Assembly: GCA_964396165.1 (NCBI GenBank)
Contig: CAYNEF010000014.1
Coordinates: 1-64,000, forward strand
Direction of reading: 5' to 3'
From: CALCZU01 sp964396165
GTDB lineage: Bacteria > Bdellovibrionota > FAC87 > UBA2466
DNA length: 64,000 bases
Each line of letters starts with the position of its first letter. The first letter of the stretch is position 1. Under the pieces are notes generated by a model. The model worked only from the letters and a program-made list of their open reading frames with translations, was not told where the DNA came from and ran no database searches. The position numbers and the translations under genes were made by a program. Of this stretch, positions 52,672-60,402 are shown piece after piece.

Positions 52672-53700
52672 TTACAAAAGCCCAGCCGTATTCACCATAG
52701 TCAGTACGCGATCAATATAGGTGTGTTGTGAGCTTGTGACTCTTTCGTAGCCGGCTTTGGCAATTCTCGCTCTTTCATTTTCGTTCTTCAGGTAATACGA
52801 AATTTTATCTTTCAGTTCCTCTAAGGAATCAAAACAAACAATTTCCTTATCCTCGTCGAAAAAAGAGAGAATTTCTTCATTGCGAGGAGCAATTTGCAAA
52901 CTTCCACAAGCCGGGATTTCAAACGTTCGTTGCGTGTGTCTGTCTTCCGCTTCTTCTCTTAATAGGCCTAGTGAAATTTTGGAGTGGGAAGTGACATCTG
53001 CATAGAGTTTTCCGTAAATTGCTTTTGGTACGATCCTGTCTTTATGAGAATGAAAGTGTTTGGATCGAGTCCAGTTATTTCCCCAGATATGAAGAGACTC
53101 CCAGTCGAGCACATCAAACACTGGATCTCGCGACTTATCATAAGTACCGATAAAACTGACTTCCAAGGGAACTTGCAGAAACTGGCTTTCATTTGCCAGC
53201 ACCAGCCGATGGACATGGGGCGAAAAAGCAGAGGGAATAAAATGGGAATTTTTCTGCCCTATCGCCTCATATTTTTTTACGTTCTGCGATTTGGTCGTAA
53301 ACGCATAATCATAATGCTTTAGCGTTTCCCAAAAGTGGCTGGGTTTTAGGATCCCTTTTGAAAAATTATTGTCGTGTGAGTGGTAGAGAAACCGTGTTTT
53401 CCCTTTTTGGTTCTTACGAAACTCTTCTATTACACTGGCCGAGAGAAAATTCTCAGCAATCACAAGTACAAGATCAAATTGATGGCTTTTAGACATCTCC
53501 AAAAGTTTTGCATCAGAAGCTTTGATTTTTGAAGCAACAGGCGCTTTAGTCAGCCTCACTACGAGTTTTTCAAAGAAATTATTTGTAGAAAAATACCCCG
53601 GATCGAATGTCACAACATCATAGCCCAAATCTACCAAAGCATCCCGGTAAAGAAGAGCACAGCTGTCTGGATCACTGCTACCTATGTATAGTGCTTTCAT
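52672..53700 (-). CDS. CgeB-like glycosyltransferase
   Basis: The 342-residue protein resembles the CgeB/GT-B family: MKALYIGSSDPDSCALLYR at the N-terminus, then DYAFTTKSQNVKKYEAIG. The C-terminal half shows VSFIGTYDKSRDPVF, SKISLGLLREEAEDRHTQRTFEIPACG (in parts) and SFFDEDKEIVCFDSLEEL, all typical of this family. It is presumably cytoplasmic and glycosylates an envelope component. It lies 12 bp behind the formyltransferase-type gene on the same strand. Confidence 0.85.
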   Translation of the reverse strand: MKALYIGSSDPDSCALLYRDALVDLGYDVVTFDPGYFSTNNFFEKLVVRLTKAPVASKIKASDAKLLEMSKSHQFDLVLVIAENFLSASVIEEFRKNQKGKTRFLYHSHDNNFSKGILKPSHFWETLKHYDYAFTTKSQNVKKYEAIGQKNSHFIPSAFSPHVHRLVLANESQFLQVPLEVSFIGTYDKSRDPVFDVLDWESLHIWGNNWTRSKHFHSHKDRIVPKAIYGKLYADVTSHSKISLGLLREEAEDRHTQRTFEIPACGSLQIAPRNEEILSFFDEDKEIVCFDSLEELKDKISYYLKNENERARIAKAGYERVTSSQHTYIDRVLTMVNTAGLL

Positions 53701-53712
53701 GGAATTAAAATT

Positions 53713-55398
53713 TTACCACCCGAAACGCAATTTGAGTACCCGCAAGAACGCGTAGGGATTAAAACGGTGCACCTTGCCATCTACTAATGTGAAATCCCCG
53801 GACTTTGAAAGTGTATGCATCCCGGCTGAGAACGGCGTTCCTGGCAGTGGGCCAAGGGTTTTTACCGCATTTTCTGAGAAGGAATGCTCATTTAAAGTCG
53901 TCACTTCATTTAAAACGATAGCGCCGCCGTAAGTTTTCGAGCAGTCTTGTGCTGGACGGTAAAGTTTTCCATTCAATTCAAACGGAGTTCCCGCAGGTCT
54001 TGCCGAGCGAATATCTGTCTTTACAGGGTTCATCAGATGCGGCTTGAACGGCCCTTCTAAGGAGTTTGAGGAAAAAAGAAATAGATTCGTCCTTGGCCCA
54101 TCGTCTTCATTCGTGCACGTGAGCCAGTATTTTCCGTGTGAATGAAACAAAGTCGCATCCACTCCTCTGAAATTTGCTACTAGCGTGCACACCTTTTTCC
54201 ATTCGGTGGGAAATTCCACTGCTTCATAGAGCGCTATTTCATTTGCGCTTAAGGTTTCTGGGATGCAATACGTTTTTCCTTTTTCTTGAAAAAGATAAGG
54301 ATAGGATAAATGTTTGTCCGTCGGTAAACCCTTAACCGCTTTTTCTTGTTTTTTTCCATTTGAAAAGGTGAGGGAAGTCAAACTTCCCAGGCCCGTTTTG
54401 TAATCAAATTTCTCTGTGAGAATTTCTATTCCCTTAGAGTTTTGGATGCCGAAAGGATCCGCATAGAATGTATTGCCTGTAGCAAGATTTAAATTAAATG
54501 GATTTGATAAAAAGTTAGAAGAGAGGGCAGTCTCAATGGAACGGGGAAGAATGGCGAGATCCCATTTTTCACACACGAACCAGCTGTAAAACCTGAGTTT
54601 AATTTTGTGATAGAAAGTGATGAGAGAAAATAAAAGCATTTGAACATTTGTGGGAGTCTTATAGATAGGGGCATCTGTCACAGTTGTTTCCGTTTCAAAA
54701 CCAACTGTACCTTCCATTAAACCCTTACAGATTTGTGCTGGCCACCGACTTGATTCAAGCAAAACTTGATCGAGATTTTCTGAATACGAGTACCCGAGTG
54801 TTTTAAAGTACCCTTTTTTAAGAATGACTCCACCGTCGAGTCTTTCTGTGAGGCGTTGCAAGACGCTACCTGTGACGGGATCGCCTTTGTAAATTTCCCA
54901 AAAGGCCGCAGGACTACCGCGGTATTTCATTTCGTCGTCATGATGAAACGACCAGACACCATAGCGGGGAATGGTCAGGATTTCTCCACGAATGATATTA
55001 AAGCCGAAACGCAAAATAAAATCGGGCTGCAATTCTTTTAACTTTGCAATGGTCGTCTCATCAAAATACTCGGAGTACTTTCCCACCTTGGTGGTCGTTA
55101 CATGGTGTGAGGGCACATTTTTTAGTACCACCGGGCTGTCCACGAGCTTTTCCGCTTTGGATTTAAAGAACAACCGTTTGTAGTAAAAATAGAAAAGATG
55201 ATTTGCCCCAATTTTACGAATGCGTGAGCGCCATGTGGTTTTTTCTACCGAATACTCTTCCATTTCTTTTCGATACAAAATCAAAACAGGAAGGGGCGCT
55301 GGGTTTAGTAACTGCAGATGCTCAATTACTTGCGCTTCCCAGACTTGTAGTCCGGGACCGTTCATTAAGACAGCGTAGGTAAGGGGCTTTGGGCTCAT
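53713..55398 (-). CDS. Formyltransferase-fold protein fused to a GINT1-type domain
   Basis: The 561-residue protein has an N-terminal formyltransferase-like domain (about 80-240) with LQPDFILRFGFNIIRGEILTIP, HHDDEMKYRGSPAAFWEIY and RLDGGVILKKGY, each like the conserved blocks of the fold. The usual formyl-transfer Asn-x-His is not clear. Residues about 285-555 form a five-bladed-propeller-like region (FYADPFG, HLSYPYLFQEKGKTYCIPE, GVDATLFHSHGKYWL, RPAGTPF) matching the N-terminal domain of glucosamine inositolphosphorylceramide transferase. Such fusions occur in surface-polysaccharide loci. A sugar N-formylation or sphingolipid-head role is inference. Confidence 0.75.
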   Translation of the reverse strand: MSPKPLTYAVLMNGPGLQVWEAQVIEHLQLLNPAPLPVLILYRKEMEEYSVEKTTWRSRIRKIGANHLFYFYYKRLFFKSKAEKLVDSPVVLKNVPSHHVTTTKVGKYSEYFDETTIAKLKELQPDFILRFGFNIIRGEILTIPRYGVWSFHHDDEMKYRGSPAAFWEIYKGDPVTGSVLQRLTERLDGGVILKKGYFKTLGYSYSENLDQVLLESSRWPAQICKGLMEGTVGFETETTVTDAPIYKTPTNVQMLLFSLITFYHKIKLRFYSWFVCEKWDLAILPRSIETALSSNFLSNPFNLNLATGNTFYADPFGIQNSKGIEILTEKFDYKTGLGSLTSLTFSNGKKQEKAVKGLPTDKHLSYPYLFQEKGKTYCIPETLSANEIALYEAVEFPTEWKKVCTLVANFRGVDATLFHSHGKYWLTCTNEDDGPRTNLFLFSSNSLEGPFKPHLMNPVKTDIRSARPAGTPFELNGKLYRPAQDCSKTYGGAIVLNEVTTLNEHSFSENAVKTLGPLPGTPFSAGMHTLSKSGDFTLVDGKVHRFNPYAFLRVLKLRFGW

Positions 55399-55549
55399 GG
55401 AAGATTAAAGTATAGAGAAATCAGGGGGATAAGTAAAACTCCGCGCCCTTTTCGTCCATGGTGTCTAACAATTTGACACGTGAGTAGATCTTAGCCACGC
55501 ATGAATTCTCATGGCATACACTTGCAATCTAGCTATTGCGAGGTCTGGG

Positions 55550-55798
55550 ATGAGGCTAAAAGAAATGATAAAGCGAATGGGAATCAGAGAAATCTTAAAA
55601 GAAGTTTTCTTTCTTATCGCAATTGGTGCTGTGTTCGTCATGGTGCCACAACGTTGCGGCATGACGCAGGAAGAAATGCATGCGGACAAGGAAAAAATAG
55701 AACGCACAGGTGAAATTACTTTGCGTGATCGCACTGACAAGGAAGGTTTAAGTTTGTGGCTCCGCGATTTAGGGCGGGGCCAGGGCCCGGGGGAATAA
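55550..55798 (+). CDS. Small single-span membrane protein
   Basis: ATG 55550 gives 82 residues: a basic amphipathic N-terminus (MRLKEMIKRMGIREILKE), one membrane span (about 19-32, VFFLIAIGAVFVMV), a single Cys and a charged tail ending in Gly-rich sequence. The frame is open 13 codons further upstream. An antisense frame of similar length is less convincing. The 3' end overlaps the start region of the structured RNA. Confidence 0.5.
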   Translation: MRLKEMIKRMGIREILKEVFFLIAIGAVFVMVPQRCGMTQEEMHADKEKIERTGEITLRDRTDKEGLSLWLRDLGRGQGPGE

Positions 55799-55802
55799 TA
55801 TT

Positions 55803-56022
55803 GATCCAGTGGTGAGAGTTAGAATGACTGCATGGGAACTGGATCCCATTATCTTCTGTGAGTAACAGAAGAAAACGTACTGCTCTGTGCAGTCATGATG
55901 CCGAAAGGTATCGTGGTTACCACTACTCCTCTCTCACCCGCTACTTTCGTAGTGAAAGTAGCGAGGTATTTGGCGGGATTTTGACGACAAGAGGCTGTCG
56001 TTAAAATCCCGCCCATTTTTTT
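55803..56022 (+). ncRNA. Candidate structured non-coding RNA with terminator
   Basis: GGTGAGAG (55811-55818) pairs perfectly with CTCTCACC (55931-55938). Inside, ATGACTGCA (55824-55832) pairs with TGCAGTCAT (55888-55896) and encloses TGGG/CCCA and TCTTCTGT/ACAGAAGA hairpins. A GATGCC-GAAA-GGTATC hairpin with a GNRA loop and a GTGG/CCAC stem complete a multi-branched fold. GCTACTTTC/GAAAGTAGC and a strong terminator follow. TAATAT at 55796 may be the -10 box. No coding frame fits. GATCCAG/CTGGATC and AGTGGT/ACCACT are alternative pairings, so a switch is possible. I cannot match it to a known RNA class. Confidence 0.7.
55972..56022 (+). terminator. Strong intrinsic terminator of the structured RNA
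   Basis: GGCGGGATTTTGACGACA and TGTCGTTAAAATCCCGCC form an 18-bp stem with one G-T pair and a 6-base loop, followed by seven T (56016-56022). It separates the RNA from the kinase gene. Confidence 0.9.
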
Positions 56023-56023
56023 G

Positions 56024-56032
56024 TGGTAAAAT
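56024..56032 (+). promoter_or_regulatory. Extended -10 promoter, leaderless kinase gene
   Basis: TGGTAAAAT directly follows the terminator T run and ends 6 nt before the kinase ATG at 56039, the same geometry as at 40690. No Shine-Dalgarno is present. Confidence 0.6.
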
Positions 56033-56038
56033 AGATTT

Positions 56039-57121
56039 ATGGACGAAGTGAAAAATATTTTGGAGCTTTCCCCGAAGTTTCGCGGCGAGTTGGAAGAAAT
56101 CCGATTAGTTGCGACAGGTGGAATGGCTCAAATTTTTCGCGCGCGTCAGCCAGCGCTCGACCGCTTTGTCGTGATTAAGAAGTTAAAAGTGGAATTATCG
56201 GCAAGTCCGGAAACACGCGAACGGTTTCACCGCGAAGCAAAAGCACTTGCCTCAGTGCTGCATCAAAACATTGCGCATGTGTACGATTTTATCCAAACCG
56301 ATAATGAAGCCTATATCCTGATGGAATATATTGATGGAGTGGATCTCTCTACCGTCATTAAAAAACTAGGCCACTTGCCTGAGATGGTAGCAGGTTGCAT
56401 CTTGCTTCTTGTCTCTAAAGGCGTTTCGTACATGCACTCAAACCATTTGATCCACCGTGATATCAAGCCTTCCAACATTCGCCTTACTTCTAGAGGCAGT
56501 GTGAAGCTGATGGATTTTGGAATTGTGATGGATGTCGATAAGGAATCTCTCACGCGTCCGGGGATGATGGTAGGCTCTCCTCAGTATCTGTCTCCTGAAC
56601 AGGTTTTAGGCGATCCCATCACCACAAGTGCAGATTTATTTTTATTGGGAATTTGTCTTTATGAAATGCTTACGGGAGTAAGACCTTTTAAAGAAGAGCA
56701 GGGCGCAACCGTTTTTCAACGCATTCGAGAAGTAAAATATGTGCCTGTGCGTGAAATGCAGCCGGGTGTTTCAAAAAAGATGGCTGAGATCGTTGAAAAG
56801 CTCCTTCAAAAAAGACCTGAAAACCGTTTTAAAGATTTAAAAGAGCTCATCAACGCGCTGGAAAGTGTCTTGGGTGGTTCCAGAAGTTCACATGCGGAAG
56901 ATTTAATTCTAAAATATTTAGACGATGAAGCATTGTTAACGCCCACGATGAGCTATTCTGATTTGCCTACCGTAAAATCTGCAAATCATTCGCTTAAGGT
57001 TGTATCGGTAATCTTACTTTGTTTGTTTGTATTTAGCGTTGGGTATTTTCTTGGAAAAAGAAATCCTACTGCACCTGAAAATACCGGTTATCCTTCTCCA
57101 AAGAAAACCCTCACAAAATAA
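56039..57121 (+). CDS. Membrane-anchored Hanks-type Ser/Thr protein kinase
   Basis: The 360-residue protein has a kinase domain (about 18-280): a glycine loop reduced to ATGGMAQIF, the ATP Lys in VVIKKL (47/48), HRDIKPSN (139-146), DFG (159-161) and the SPQYLSPEQ activation segment. A Ser/Thr-rich linker leads to one membrane span (about 318-340) and a short Pro-rich periplasmic tail without PASTA domains. The kinase should be cytoplasmic and active. The FHA-GGDEF cyclase at 16672 is the kind of protein that reads such phosphorylation, but no direct link is shown. The mRNA is predicted leaderless. Confidence 0.93.
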   Translation: MDEVKNILELSPKFRGELEEIRLVATGGMAQIFRARQPALDRFVVIKKLKVELSASPETRERFHREAKALASVLHQNIAHVYDFIQTDNEAYILMEYIDGVDLSTVIKKLGHLPEMVAGCILLLVSKGVSYMHSNHLIHRDIKPSNIRLTSRGSVKLMDFGIVMDVDKESLTRPGMMVGSPQYLSPEQVLGDPITTSADLFLLGICLYEMLTGVRPFKEEQGATVFQRIREVKYVPVREMQPGVSKKMAEIVEKLLQKRPENRFKDLKELINALESVLGGSRSSHAEDLILKYLDDEALLTPTMSYSDLPTVKSANHSLKVVSVILLCLFVFSVGYFLGKRNPTAPENTGYPSPKKTLTK

Positions 57122-57122
57122 T

Positions 57123-57881
57123 TTAAAACTGGCTGAACTGAAAATCCCACTGGATAAATTTGGAGTTTGTGGCTTTTGTTTTGGAAAGAACTTTAAACAC
57201 AGTTCCCGGACGAATGAGCACTTCGTGTTCTTCGGGCCATGTTGCTACTCCAAATGCAGCAAAGTCAGCGCCTTTTACTTTTTCAAAATAAATGCGCTGT
57301 TTAGAATGTTCTTCAAACCAGTAAGTCAGTTCATCTCCTTTGGACGTACTGGTAAAACCTCGCATGCCCAGGTAATTTCCCACCTTGTACTGGTTTAAAA
57401 GAAAATCGGGTAAGTTTTCTCCCCGAATCGCAGGACCTTCGTACTCGGGAGCACAATTGGAAGCAGATGCGATCATTAAAATAATGTTTTCATATTTCGC
57501 TTCTACCGTTGCGCCATTTAATTTTCCCTTCTGCGCCATTCTCAAAATTTTATTCACCATTGGATAGACGTCGTTTGTTTGCCACAGTCTTACGGCATCG
57601 ACTTCTGCTCTTGTGCAATTTGGCACCTTGGGATTGTCTTTTAAATCGCCTTTTTCAATTTTGAATTCTTTGGAATAAGTCTCGATATCACGGCTTGTCG
57701 CTCGGTATTCTTTTAAATTGTAATCTCCGCTGGGAAGCTCTGCGAGAAGAACGACATTCGGATCTTCCACGACGATATTTGCCGGATCGTAATCAAACCA
57801 AAGATCAAAGTGGGGAGGGCTTGCAAGTACGCTCGTGCTTAAAAAGAAAAGTGAAAAAAATGCAGCTTGAATTGTTTTCAT
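57123..57881 (-). CDS. Secreted R-S-E class ADP-ribosyltransferase
   Basis: The 252-residue protein has a signal peptide (MKTIQAAFFSLFFLSTSVLA). The catalytic pattern of arginine-type mono-ADP-ribosyltransferases follows in order: Arg153 in GPAIRGE, FTSTS at 176-180 after MRG, and the ExE motif EHE (218-220) in WPEEHEVLIRPGT, with the expected GTVFKV strand. Spacing fits bacterial toxins of the C3/VIP2/ART group. Such enzymes transfer ADP-ribose from NAD to a target; the signal peptide sends it to the periplasm or beyond. It starts within the stop of the DUF952 gene (ATGA overlap). Target and activity are inference; two Cys may form a disulfide. Confidence 0.8.
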   Translation of the reverse strand: MKTIQAAFFSLFFLSTSVLASPPHFDLWFDYDPANIVVEDPNVVLLAELPSGDYNLKEYRATSRDIETYSKEFKIEKGDLKDNPKVPNCTRAEVDAVRLWQTNDVYPMVNKILRMAQKGKLNGATVEAKYENIILMIASASNCAPEYEGPAIRGENLPDFLLNQYKVGNYLGMRGFTSTSKGDELTYWFEEHSKQRIYFEKVKGADFAAFGVATWPEEHEVLIRPGTVFKVLSKTKATNSKFIQWDFQFSQF

Positions 57882-58186
57882 GGGTTCTCCAGTGGAATTT
57901 TTCGGGTGGCAACTATCGCCTGAAGCGGTATTTCTCCATAGATATGTGGGTAAAGTTCCCCATGTGCTTCTTCGTACTTCAATAGGGAAGAAATGGAAGT
58001 GGGATCAATTTCGAGCAATATCAAATCGGTTTTTCCTTGAAAATGCCGTGCGAGTGTCGGGCCGACTTGTCGCCACGTGGAATTGTGAATGAATCCTTCT
58101 TCCACAAGGGATTTGTCACGGTACGCGCCCGTTTGCTGTGCCTTTTGCCAGTCTTCGATGGAGCTAATGTGAAAAATACGTTCCAA
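57878..58186 (-). CDS. DUF952 family protein
   Basis: The 102-residue cytosolic protein has the DUF952 marks: IFHISSIEDWQKAQ at the N-terminus, EEGFIHNST and GELYPHIYGEIPLQAIV near the C-terminus. The start is TTG 58186 behind AGGGA. As I recall, DUF952 is grouped with the ADP-ribosyltransferase fold, though a function is not established. It lies between the phosphatase gene (14 bp away) and the secreted ADP-ribosyltransferase, which overlaps its stop by 4 bp; all three probably form one operon. Confidence 0.85.
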   Translation of the reverse strand: MERIFHISSIEDWQKAQQTGAYRDKSLVEEGFIHNSTWRQVGPTLARHFQGKTDLILLEIDPTSISSLLKYEEAHGELYPHIYGEIPLQAIVATRKIPLENP

Positions 58187-58200
58187 GCTGCTGTTCCCTA

Positions 58201-59832
58201 TTATCTGATAGTCTCACTTAAAATTCTGCCCTCGGAAAGAGCAGGCGGCAATACATTACTCAAGAAAGAAAGTGTCGGTGCTATGTCAATTACTTCAGCT
58301 TTGGAATAAACGCCCGCTTTTATATTTTCGCCGAGAATGATTAAAGGAATAGTAGCGTCGTAAGAGTAATCTGTCTGGTGGATTGCCGTATCATCTCCTG
58401 CGACATAAAAAGGTTTAGGTACAGCAACAATATCCCCACTTCTTTGTGGATAATAAGAGTTTAAGAAGTCTTTTTTATGCAGGCCTTCCGGTAGGGTGGC
58501 AGATAAATACTGTGAATGCGTAAATGCGCTCAAGATAGCTTCGTTTTTGAGTAACTCGTGAACCACAGCATCTTCGATTGTTTTCTCGTCGATTTTTTTC
58601 TGAGCGATGAGGGAACGATTTAAATATACATTCATTTCATTAATCTCTAAAACCCATTTTTCCGATTCTTTACCGAATTTTGCTGAGAGTGCTGATTCAA
58701 CGGAGTTTTTCAACGCCGATTCATCTACTCTTCCACCACCCAGCTTCTTAGTCTTTGCAATTTCCGGATTAGGGGCTACTCCATGATCGGCAGTCAGAAC
58801 AACAGCCACATTTTTAAACCCGCCTGGGACGCTTTTTTGTATGTGGTTAAAAAACTTGGAAAGGACAGCGTCTTCTGCGGCTGTCATTTCATCCATTGCA
58901 GGGCTATCTGGACCGTATGCGTGCCCCGCATAGTCATGGGAAGAAAAACTAACAGCTAAAAGATCGGTATGTTCGTCTTTTCCTAGTTCCAGTTTATCAA
59001 GAGCTTTTTCAGCTAAATTTTCAAGCAACACCAAACCTGCGGGCTCGTTTAAAACCCCCTTATTCCCCCACGTCATATTTTGCGGAAATAAACTTTTATT
59101 GGTTTGCCCGGGAATAAAAAAAGATTTGTATAGTGGGCTGTCTGTAACTTTTTGATTTTTATTTTTATCTAATTCCAGATTTGCATCCGTTACAAAGGTA
59201 GGCAGCGTGGAGTTGGGAAAGTAATATTTACTCGAAGTCCAGGTGAGTTTTAGTGGGTCCATCCATATTGTGGCGTCGCTTCTTTTTCCTCCCAGTAAAA
59301 TCGCTGCACGGTCTTTTAAAGAAAGAGAAACGACACGCGAATTCTTGTCAAAGTTCTTGAGTTCGTCCCCAAAAGTAGTGCCAATGAAATTTTTCGGTGA
59401 AGTCCCAATCCGTCCTCCTCCCGTAGTTCCGGAAAGCCAACCAAACTCCTCATCTTCTACGCAATAGACTGGCTTTTGTTTCTTCGGATCGAACCACTCA
59501 TTGACTGGTATTCCTGTGAGGTAAGGGTTTGCGCCGGAAAGAATAGTGGCATGCCCTGGGCCCGTCATATTTTGCAGCAAGGTGTATTTTGCATGTGGAA
59601 ACCAAGCACCATTATGGAGCAAAAAGTTAAAACCGCCTAGCAAAGCGCCCTTTTTCTCAGGTAAAAAACGGGCCTGGACTCGAGAAAGATAATCGGCCCT
59701 AAATTGGTCAATAACGATGACAACGACTAGCTTCGGTTTCTTTCTATATTGCTCCAGTGTGAGGGAACGTGATTTTTGGGGAATAAGAATGCTAAATAGG
59801 ATTAGAAGGGGAAATAGATTTTTCTTCATCAT
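58201..59832 (-). CDS. Periplasmic alkaline phosphatase of the PafA / nucleotide pyrophosphatase type
   Basis: The 543-residue protein has a signal peptide and the alkaline-phosphatase-superfamily metal sites: IVIDQFRADYL (Asp42), the nucleophile Thr90 in NMTGPGHATILSG, SSHDYAGHAYGPDS and TADHGVAPN. GIPVNEWFDP fits PafA-like calcium-activated phosphatases common in Bacteroidetes. It would release phosphate from organic esters outside the cytoplasm. The first codon may be either of two consecutive ATGs. It is probably the first gene of the operon with DUF952 and the ADP-ribosyltransferase. Confidence 0.88.
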   Translation of the reverse strand: MMKKNLFPLLILFSILIPQKSRSLTLEQYRKKPKLVVVIVIDQFRADYLSRVQARFLPEKKGALLGGFNFLLHNGAWFPHAKYTLLQNMTGPGHATILSGANPYLTGIPVNEWFDPKKQKPVYCVEDEEFGWLSGTTGGGRIGTSPKNFIGTTFGDELKNFDKNSRVVSLSLKDRAAILLGGKRSDATIWMDPLKLTWTSSKYYFPNSTLPTFVTDANLELDKNKNQKVTDSPLYKSFFIPGQTNKSLFPQNMTWGNKGVLNEPAGLVLLENLAEKALDKLELGKDEHTDLLAVSFSSHDYAGHAYGPDSPAMDEMTAAEDAVLSKFFNHIQKSVPGGFKNVAVVLTADHGVAPNPEIAKTKKLGGGRVDESALKNSVESALSAKFGKESEKWVLEINEMNVYLNRSLIAQKKIDEKTIEDAVVHELLKNEAILSAFTHSQYLSATLPEGLHKKDFLNSYYPQRSGDIVAVPKPFYVAGDDTAIHQTDYSYDATIPLIILGENIKAGVYSKAEVIDIAPTLSFLSNVLPPALSEGRILSETIR

Positions 59833-59973
59833 TTTAATTGGTTACACTCTCAAACATAAAAGGTCACTTCCTATTTTGGTGAGAATCGCGTCAAGATTAG
59901 GTTAAGGATGCAGTTTAGTATTTATTCTGCCTTTCGGAATGTGTTATTAGCTTGCCCAATCAAAGAGGTGTTT

Positions 59974-60330
59974 ATGAAAAAGTCTTTCGTTTTGATCCTA
60001 ACCGTAATTTCTTTCAACGTTTTTGCCGCTGACGAAGCCAAGCTTCTCATGCGTTGTGAAGAACGCTTTTCCGGCTTGGACAAAATTGAGTTCTACCAAG
60101 CCCGCGATGGTAGAATCTACGGCCTACAATACGAAAAAAACGCCAACGAAAAACAGGTAAATGAATTTGCCGTTGACCCAATCGCCTTCGAAAAAAAGAC
60201 AAACATCGACCTTGTGAGCTGGTACGGCTATGAGCGCGTACTTTCTTTAAAAGGGAATGAGTGGACTATCGAGTACCAGGACGAATGCAGTGGCGGTAGC
60301 ATGGTTACCCGATGCACAGAATACAAATAA
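59974..60330 (+). CDS. Small secreted protein of unknown function
   Basis: ATG 59974 follows a GAGGTG Shine-Dalgarno and gives 118 residues with a signal peptide (MKKSFVLILTVISFNVFAA). The mature part is beta-rich, with Cys in MRCEERF and DECSGGSMVTRC; the upstream codons in frame would bury the signal peptide. I recognise no family. Confidence 0.72.
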   Translation: MKKSFVLILTVISFNVFAADEAKLLMRCEERFSGLDKIEFYQARDGRIYGLQYEKNANEKQVNEFAVDPIAFEKKTNIDLVSWYGYERVLSLKGNEWTIEYQDECSGGSMVTRCTEYK

Positions 60331-60402
60331 GCGAAAAATTCCTTTAATCGCAACGCGTTAAGCCTTTTCTTTTTAAGCATTTCGGACTATTTATGTCTCA
60401 CT

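Noticed and set aside
55465..55740. 91-codon minus-strand frame
   Set aside because: It lies opposite a better plus-strand frame with a membrane span; Ser/Arg/Ile-rich composition is typical of antisense frames.
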